A stretch of 10,755 nt of DNA from Robiginitomaculum sp. (GTDB lineage Bacteria; Pseudomonadota; Alphaproteobacteria; Caulobacterales; Maricaulaceae). A program made the position numbers and the translations under genes. Where the stretch lies: positions 1 through 10,755 of the forward strand of contig JALWUB010000481.1 in NCBI GenBank assembly GCA_026993275.1. Reading direction: 5' to 3'. Below, piece after piece: positions 6,054 to 10,755 of the stretch; position 1 is the first letter of the stretch; every line of letters starts with the position of its first letter. The notes under the pieces are model-generated. The model saw only the letters and a list, made by a program, of their open reading frames with translations. It did not search any database and was not told the origin of the DNA.

Positions 6054-7037
6054 GCGCACCGGGTTCTTGCGCCTGAGCGCCTCGCGGCGCGCCATGGCGG
6101 CGGGCAGCGGCACCAGGGCAATGCCGCTTTCGCGCAAATGCCTGAGCCAGGGCGCCAGCGCCTGCATGGTGTGCGGGCGCGGATGGGCGATGACCACCGC
6201 CACCCCCTGGCTGCGGGCACGGGTCTCGGCGCGGCGCATTTGCCGCCTGATCGCCGCCGGGTCATTGTCATCATCCAGAAACACATCCCGGCGGATCACC
6301 GGCACGCCGGCTTTGGCAATCTCGCGGCCCGCGGCGCTGGCCGGGCTGGTCAGGGAATCGAGAAAGACCAGGTTTCTGCTGGCCAGCACCGGCGCCACTT
6401 CGCGCACGCAGGGCGCGCACGCGGTAAAGCGGCTGCCCATGTGATTGTTGATGCCGATGGCGCCCGGCACGCGGGCCAGCGCGGCGGCAAGCCGGGCCTG
6501 GTTGCGGGCCGGGTCAAGCGCTTCGAGCAAGGCCCCCGGCCCCGGATTTTCCAGCCCCTTTGGTTCCATCGGCATGTGCAGCAGGACCGCATGGCCGCCC
6601 GCTTTCGCCTGCCTGGTCCAGGCGGGGGCATCGTCCTCAAAGGGCAGGATGGCCAGGGTGACCGCGGCGGGCAGCGCCAGGGCGCGTTCGGACCAGTGCC
6701 GCGCCGGGCCGATGTCATCAATGACAAGCGCGATCATCGGTGGCGCGGGCAGGGCCCTGGCCGGGCGGGGCGCCGGTCTGGCCGCATCCGGGCGGGCAGG
6801 CCTGGCGAAGCTGGCGGGCCATGTGATGGCCGCGGGCGCCTGGACACTTGCCGTGGCCCGTTGCGGCGTCAGCGCGCCGGACAGCATCAGCGCGGCACAC
6901 CCGGCCAGCACGGCGCCAGCACTTGCCAGCCAGCGCGGCGCGGCCGGTGTCTGCGTGCTGTCTTCGCGCAACAGCAGGCGCACCTGCTGCAGGCGCGCCA
7001 GGCGTTGCGCCCGCGAATCTGGTCCAGCGCGGTTCAT
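6039..7037 (-). CDS. yibQ: divergent polysaccharide deacetylase, YibQ-like (332 aa)
   Basis: Member of the divergent polysaccharide deacetylase family (Polysacc_deac_2, E. coli YibQ type), with a NodB-like barrel. The physiological substrate is not established; an envelope or peptidoglycan role is usually supposed. From ATG 7037, an arginine-rich cytoplasmic start (MNRAGPDSRAQRLARLQ) leads to one membrane segment (about 37-57, LASAGAVLAGCAALMLSGAL), then a Pro/Ala/Arg-rich linker. The domain begins at ALVIDDIG and continues with LLHMPMEP, GINNHMGSRFT, LVFLDSLTSP, RRDVFLDDDND and VIAHPRPHT, which carry the expected Asp and His residues. An in-frame ATG at 7097 would add 20 residues but has only a weak ribosome-binding site and would overlap the trpG promoter candidate. 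I could not settle the start. The gene lies antisense between trpE and trpG. Confidence 0.87.
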   Translation of the reverse strand: MNRAGPDSRAQRLARLQQVRLLLREDSTQTPAAPRWLASAGAVLAGCAALMLSGALTPQRATASVQAPAAITWPASFARPARPDAARPAPRPARALPAPPMIALVIDDIGPARHWSERALALPAAVTLAILPFEDDAPAWTRQAKAGGHAVLLHMPMEPKGLENPGPGALLEALDPARNQARLAAALARVPGAIGINNHMGSRFTACAPCVREVAPVLASRNLVFLDSLTSPASAAGREIAKAGVPVIRRDVFLDDDNDPAAIRRQMRRAETRARSQGVAVVIAHPRPHTMQALAPWLRHLRESGIALVPLPAAMARREALRRKNPVRSARL

Positions 7038-7096
7038 GCGCCCATCAGGCGCAAATAGGGTTAGCAAAAGGTTATGACCCAGGCTCAGAATGCCCA

Positions 7097-7125
7097 TTGC
7101 CGCCAGCGATACGACCGCTTATTAA
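7097..7125 (+). promoter_or_regulatory. candidate promoter for trpGDC
   Basis: TTGCCG (7097-7102), 17 bp, TATTAA (7120-7125), each 4 of 6 to consensus, in the gap between the divergent yibQ-like gene and trpG. Transcription would start near 7132 with a leader of about 23 nt, too short for an attenuator. A promoter here is expected because the antisense gene separates trpG from trpE, but these matches are weak. Confidence 0.35.
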
Positions 7126-7154
7126 AAACGGCCAAACGCCGGAAACGTCATTCC

Positions 7155-7742
7155 ATGATCCTGATTATCGACAATTATGACAGCTTTACCTACAACCTCG
7201 TGCACTATGTGCGCGAACTTGGCGCGCAGACCGTGGTGCACCGCAATGACGCCCTGAGCGCGGAACAGGCGCTGGCGCTGGGCGCTGAGGGAGTCATTCT
7301 GTCGCCGGGCCCCTGCACGCCGGACAAGGCCGGGATCTGCCTGGATCTGATCCGCCAGGCTCCGGCGTCCCTGCCCATATTGGGGGTCTGTCTTGGCCAC
7401 CAGGCCATTGGCCAGGCCTTTGGCGGCAAGGTGGTGCCCGCCATGCGCATCATGCACGGCAAGACCAGCGCCATCGCGCACGATGGCACCGGCGTTCTGG
7501 CAGGCATTCCTTCGGGCTTTACCGCGGCGCGCTATCACAGCCTGGCGCTGGAGCGGGCCAGCCTGCCCGATTGCCTGAAGGTGACGGCGCAAACCGCTGA
7601 TGGCGAGATCATGGCCATTGCCCATGCCCGCCGCCCGGTGCACGGGGTGCAGTTTCATCCCGAGTCCATCGCCACCGAACACGGCCACCATTTGCTGCGC
7701 AATTTCCTTGACCTGTGTCCAGACCAGGCACGTGCCGCATGA
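7155..7742 (+). CDS. trpG: anthranilate synthase component II, glutamine amidotransferase (195 aa)
   Basis: Class I glutamine amidotransferase that hydrolyses glutamine and channels ammonia to TrpE. It begins MILIIDNYDSFTYNLV, the standard TrpG/PabA start. The oxyanion/loop motif LSPGPCTPD is at 49-57, the nucleophile Cys79 is in GVCLGHQAIGQAFGG, and the other triad residues, His168 and Glu170, are in GVQFHPESI. MHGKTS (100-105) and YHSLALE (127-133) are further family motifs. The length is normal for a stand-alone subunit. It may also serve para-aminobenzoate synthesis, as some bacteria share one TrpG/PabA; this cannot be told here. ATG 7155 is chosen by homology. The open frame extends upstream to 7074, but that part reads as basic non-family sequence. 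The ribosome-binding site is weak (GGA about 11 nt away). The stop overlaps the trpD start (ATGA). Confidence 0.96.
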   Translation: MILIIDNYDSFTYNLVHYVRELGAQTVVHRNDALSAEQALALGAEGVILSPGPCTPDKAGICLDLIRQAPASLPILGVCLGHQAIGQAFGGKVVPAMRIMHGKTSAIAHDGTGVLAGIPSGFTAARYHSLALERASLPDCLKVTAQTADGEIMAIAHARRPVHGVQFHPESIATEHGHHLLRNFLDLCPDQARAA

Positions 7743-8761
7743 GTGCGTTCACCCCGATACTGGAGCACCTGGCCGCGGGCAAGGCGCTGGACGCCGCCAT
7801 GGCGCGCGATGCGTTTGCGCAGATCATGGATGGCAAGGTGGAGGACGCCCAGATCGGCGCCTTTCTGATGGGGCTGCGCGTGACCGGCGAGACCACCGCG
7901 GTAATCACAGAGGGCGCGCTGGCCCTGCGCAGCCGCCTGCATGCGGTACGCGCACCCAAAGGCGCCATTGACACCTGCGGCACGGGCGGCGATGCCAAGG
8001 GCACCTATAACATTTCCACCGCCGCGGCGCTGATCGCCGCGGGCGCCGGGGTCTGTGTTGCCAAGCATGGCAACCGGGCGCTGAGTTCGCGCGCGGGCTC
8101 CGCCGAGGTGCTCGAGGCGCTGGGTGTGCGCATGCTCACCAGCCCGGCGCATATCGAAACCTGCCTCGAGGGCGCCGGCATCGGCTTCATGTTTGCCCCC
8201 GCCTTGCATGTGGCCATGCGCCATGTCGCCCATGCCCGGCGCGCTCTGGGCATCCGCTCGGTGTTCAACCTTGTCGGCCCGCTGTCCAATCCGGCCGGGG
8301 TGCGCCATCAACTGCTGGGCGTGTTCGCGCCGCACTGGACCGAGCCGGTGGCGCAGGCGCTGGCGCAACTGGGCGGCACCCGCGCCTGGGTGGTGCATGG
8401 CGCTGACGGTCTCGATGAAATCACCACCACCGGCCCGACCCGCATAAGCGCGCTGGAAAACGGCACGGTGCGCACGTTCGAGATCACGCCAGAGGATTTT
8501 GGCCTGCCGCGCGCCAGGGAGAGCGATCTGGTGGGGGGCGAACCGGCGGAAAATGCCGCCGCCATCCGGGCGCTGCTGGATGGCAAGCCTGGCCCGTTTC
8601 GCGACATTGCCCTCCTGAATGCCGCTGCGGCGGTGCATGTCGCGGGCAAGGCCAAAAGCGTTGCCGAAGGCCTGGCGCTGTGCCGCCAGTCGCTGGACAG
8701 CGGCGCCGCGGCGCGGGCGCTGGAGGCGCTGGTGCGGCTTTCCAACGAGGCCGGTGCATGA
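7739..8761 (+). CDS. trpD: anthranilate phosphoribosyltransferase (340 aa)
   Basis: Transfers phosphoribosyl from PRPP to anthranilate, giving N-(5'-phosphoribosyl)anthranilate, the second step of the pathway. The PRPP and metal-binding signature [17 protein letters not shown] lies at 78-94. [21 protein letters not shown] (109-129), the anthranilate-side [12 protein letters not shown] (176-187) and the acidic DGLDEITT complete the family pattern. The N-terminal helical domain has the usual [16 protein letters not shown]. Length and order are normal. The start ATG overlaps the trpG stop and the stop overlaps the trpC start, both as ATGA, which implies translational coupling within trpGDC. It is not fused to the amidotransferase, unlike the enterobacterial TrpGD. 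Confidence 0.97.
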   Translation: MSAFTPILEHLAAGKALDAAMARDAFAQIMDGKVEDAQIGAFLMGLRVTGETTAVITEGALALRSRLHAVRAPKGAIDTCGTGGDAKGTYNISTAAALIAAGAGVCVAKHGNRALSSRAGSAEVLEALGVRMLTSPAHIETCLEGAGIGFMFAPALHVAMRHVAHARRALGIRSVFNLVGPLSNPAGVRHQLLGVFAPHWTEPVAQALAQLGGTRAWVVHGADGLDEITTTGPTRISALENGTVRTFEITPEDFGLPRARESDLVGGEPAENAAAIRALLDGKPGPFRDIALLNAAAAVHVAGKAKSVAEGLALCRQSLDSGAAARALEALVRLSNEAGA

Positions 8762-9555
8762 GCATATTGGCGCGCATTCTGGCCACCAAGGCGGAGGAGA
8801 TCAGCCGCGGCAAGGCGCAAGTGCCTTATGCGGAGATGCTGGCGCGGGCCCGCGATTGCGCGCCGCCGCGCGGCTTTGTGCAGGCCTTGCTGCACCCGCC
8901 GCAGGGCGCCAGCATTGCCCTGATTGCCGAAATCAAGCGCGCCAGCCCGTCAAAGGGCCTGATCCGTGAAGACTTCGACCCGGCCCGGCTCGCCCGCGCC
9001 TATGCCGCAGGCGGCGCGGCGGCGCTGTCCGTGCTCACCGACCAGCAGTATTTCCAGGGCGCGGATGCCTATCTGCGCGCGGCCCGCGCGGCCTGCGCCC
9101 TGCCGGTCTTGCGCAAGGATTTCATCATTGACCCCTGGCAGGTGGCGCAGGCGCGTGTGCTTGGCGCGGATTGCATCTTGCTGATCATGGCGGCGCTGGA
9201 GCAGGCCCAGGCGCAGGACCTGGCCGCCCTGGCCAGGACGCTGGGCATGGATGTGCTGGCCGAAGTGCACAATGATGAAGAACTGGATGCGGCGCTGGTG
9301 CTGCAAACCGGGCTGATTGGCGTCAACAATCGCAATCTGGCGCGTTTTGAAACCACCCTTGCGGTCAGTGAGCGCCTGATCCCGCGCCTGCCTGCGGATG
9401 TGTGCGCGGTATCTGAAAGCGGCATTGCTCGCCCGGCGGACATTGCCCGCATCAAGGCCGCTGGCGCCCGCGCCGTGCTGGTCGGCGAAAGCCTGATGCG
9501 CCAGGACGATGTGGAACAGGCGGTGCGCGCATTGCTTGGCTGTGCGCCATCTTGA
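8758..9555 (+). CDS. trpC: indole-3-glycerol phosphate synthase (265 aa)
   Basis: TIM-barrel enzyme that closes the indole ring: carboxyphenylaminodeoxyribulose phosphate to indole-3-glycerol phosphate, CO2 and water. All active-site residues known from the family are in place: E58 and K60 in [12 protein letters not shown], the general acid K120 in VLRKDFI, E169 in LAEVH, N190 in GVNNRNL and E220-S221 in VSESGI. The phosphate site is [12 protein letters not shown] near the end. It is monofunctional and not fused to TrpF, whose isomerase step must be supplied elsewhere. ATG 8758 is used because it overlaps the trpD stop (ATGA) and gives the usual [15 protein letters not shown] start; the longer open frame from 8680 lies inside trpD. 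It is the last trp gene in the window, followed by a 100-nt gap with no strong terminator seen. Confidence 0.97.
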   Translation: MSILARILATKAEEISRGKAQVPYAEMLARARDCAPPRGFVQALLHPPQGASIALIAEIKRASPSKGLIREDFDPARLARAYAAGGAAALSVLTDQQYFQGADAYLRAARAACALPVLRKDFIIDPWQVAQARVLGADCILLIMAALEQAQAQDLAALARTLGMDVLAEVHNDEELDAALVLQTGLIGVNNRNLARFETTLAVSERLIPRLPADVCAVSESGIARPADIARIKAAGARAVLVGESLMRQDDVEQAVRALLGCAPS

Positions 9556-9640
9556 TGAGCCTTGACAGAGTGGTGCGCCTCTCTGCATGCCGGGTCATGC
9601 TTGACCGCGGCGGTGCGGGCTTTACCCTTGCGCGCAAGAT

Positions 9641-9650
9641 GGAGGGGAGG
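9641..9650 (+). promoter_or_regulatory. strong Shine-Dalgarno of the symporter gene
   Basis: GGAGGGGAGG, a doubled purine-rich site 5 nt before ATG 9656. It fixes the start of the truncated transporter and suggests efficient translation. Confidence 0.65.
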
Positions 9651-9655
9651 CGGCT

Positions 9656-10755
9656 ATGGGTTTGCTGAAAAAGACGGTGTTGTGGCAGCGCGTGCTGGCC
9701 GGCCTTGTGCTGGGCGTGGCCGTTGGCCTGGCGTTTCGCGTGCTGGGCGGCAGCGAAGTCGTTGACGGAGTGCGGGTCTATCCGGGGGCCGAATTCGTCA
9801 CCATCTGGATCAAGCCGTTTGGCTCGGCCTTCGTTCAACTGATCAAGATGCTGGTGGTGCCGCTGGTGTTCACCACTCTGGTCACCGGCATCACTGCCAT
9901 GGGGCACCCGTCCAAGCTCGGCAGCATCGGCCTGCGCGCCTTTGGGCTCTATATCCTGACAACCCTGATCGCGGTCACCATCGGCCTCATCTTCGGCAGC
10001 ATTTTCAAGCCCGGATCCGGCGTCGATTTTACCGATGTCGCCCCCAATGTGCTGGCCGCCAATCCGCCCACCATGACCGAGCGCCTGATTGCCATCATTC
10101 CGGCCAACCCGTTTGCGTCGCTCTCCAATGGCGACATGCTGGCGGTGATCTTTTTTGCGCTGCTGCTGGGGGTGGCGATTCTGATGGTCGGCGAAGCGGC
10201 GCGGCCGGTGCGCGAGCTGTTCGATTCGGGCGTGCAGATCATGTTCAAGATCACCCACTGGGTGATGGAGCTGGCCCCCATCGGCGTGTTTGCGCTGATC
10301 GCCTGGGTCACCGCCACCAAGGGGGTGGAAACCTTCAGTTCGGTGTTCACGCTGGCGCTGGCGCTCTATCTGGGCTGTATCACGCACATCATCCTGACCT
10401 ATGGCGGCCTGATCAAGCTGGTGCTGCGGCTGCCGCTGGTGCGCTTTTTCCGCGGCATTCTGGACGCGCAGGTGGTGGCGTTTTCCACTTCCACCAGCGC
10501 CGGCACCCTGCCGGTGACGATCTCCTGCGTGCAGGACAATCTGGGCATCAAGCCGGTGGTCGCGGGCTCGGTGCTGCCGCTTGGCGCCACCATCAACATG
10601 GACGGCACCTCGCTCTATCTGGGCCTGCTGACCCTGTTCGCCGCCAATGCCTTTCACCTGGACGTGTCCATGATGGATTATGTGCTGATCGCCATCACCG
10701 CGACGCTGGCCTCCATCGGCACTGCCAGCATTCCCTCGGCGTCGCTCTTCATGCT
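9656..10755 (+). CDS. DAACS/SLC1-family glutamate/dicarboxylate:cation symporter (3' truncated)
   Basis: Inner-membrane secondary transporter that brings in an acidic amino acid, C4-dicarboxylate or small neutral amino acid with Na+ or H+. The frame is open for 366 codons to the window edge. The family is about 410-430 residues, so the last 50-60 are missing. It starts MGLLKKTVLWQRVLAGLVLG, with LIKMLVVPLVFTTLVTGI (62-79) as transmembrane segment 2. The serine-rich HP1 tip STSTSAGTLP (277-286), the NMDGT motif (314-318) in ATINMDGTSLY and the HP2 segment SIGTASIPSAS (353-363) are all present. NMDGT and the HP1 tip fit GltP/SLC1-like members better than DctA (NLDGT), but the substrate-deciding residues of the last helix are beyond the edge. 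It follows trpC by 100 nt; a functional link with tryptophan synthesis is not evident. Confidence 0.9.
   Translation, partial: MGLLKKTVLWQRVLAGLVLGVAVGLAFRVLGGSEVVDGVRVYPGAEFVTIWIKPFGSAFVQLIKMLVVPLVFTTLVTGITAMGHPSKLGSIGLRAFGLYILTTLIAVTIGLIFGSIFKPGSGVDFTDVAPNVLAANPPTMTERLIAIIPANPFASLSNGDMLAVIFFALLLGVAILMVGEAARPVRELFDSGVQIMFKITHWVMELAPIGVFALIAWVTATKGVETFSSVFTLALALYLGCITHIILTYGGLIKLVLRLPLVRFFRGILDAQVVAFSTSTSAGTLPVTISCVQDNLGIKPVVAGSVLPLGATINMDGTSLYLGLLTLFAANAFHLDVSMMDYVLIAITATLASIGTASIPSASLFM

Noticed and set aside
7074..7154. Upstream in-frame extension of trpG as a leader peptide for attenuation
   Set aside because: The stretch encodes no tryptophan codons, is continuous with trpG and has no terminator/antiterminator pair that I can see.
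9562..9590. Perfect TTGACA (9562-9567) as the -35 of a symporter promoter
   Set aside because: At 16-18 bp spacing the sequence is GCATGC-like, with no credible -10. A promoter somewhere in this gap is likely, but I cannot place it.
9585..9606. Small hairpins (GCATG/CATGC, GGTCA/TGACC) after trpC as a terminator
   Set aside because: The stems are only 5 bp and mutually exclusive, without a U run.
9452..10657. 401-codon open frame on the - strand opposite trpC and the symporter
   Set aside because: The + strand here gives clear TrpC and DAACS motifs (NMDGT, STSTSAGT). The - frame is His/Gln/Arg-rich shadow.

Overview
The window is G+C-rich chromosomal DNA of housekeeping type. It most likely comes from an alphaproteobacterium. 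The main reason is the order ppiD-like gene, trpE, yibQ-like gene, trpG, trpD, trpC, with trpA, trpB and trpF elsewhere. The order or family of the organism cannot be fixed from this sequence alone. No rRNA, tRNA, CRISPR array, insertion sequence or prophage structure was seen.

Left part (1-2554). A 5'-truncated PLP-dependent decarboxylase of the tyrosine/glutamate decarboxylase superfamily runs into the window on the + strand. It converges on a 65-residue protein of unknown function on the - strand, with a strong hairpin between them. A 301-bp AT-rich intergenic region follows, flanked by divergently read genes. It holds two sigma70-like promoters, one facing each way. Both carry the same 10-bp element, TTATAGGTTA, at the same offset from the -10 box, plus further short palindromes. 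The right-hand promoter drives an XRE-type repressor with a degenerate S24/LexA-like C-terminal half, followed after 2 nt by a DUF202 three-helix membrane protein. The likely picture is a small self-regulated unit: the repressor controls its own gene, the membrane protein and the divergent small protein.

Middle and right part (2555-9555). A membrane-anchored PpiD/SurA-like periplasmic chaperone is followed after 4 nt by trpE. trpE overlaps the 3' end of an oppositely oriented yibQ-like divergent polysaccharide deacetylase gene by 15 bp. Beyond it lie trpG, trpD and trpC, joined by 4-bp ATGA stop/start overlaps. TrpE and TrpG form anthranilate synthase, TrpD adds the phosphoribosyl group and TrpC closes the indole ring. 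TrpF, TrpA and TrpB must be encoded elsewhere. The antisense yibQ gene splits the trp genes, so either trpGDC has its own promoter or the trpE transcript reads through as a noncontiguous operon.

Right edge (9556-10755). A DAACS/SLC1-family (glutamate/dicarboxylate:cation) symporter gene starts at 9656 and runs off the window.

I found no clearly new multi-gene system. The most promising lead is the XRE / DUF202 / small-protein module with its matched promoters. The split trp cluster is next.
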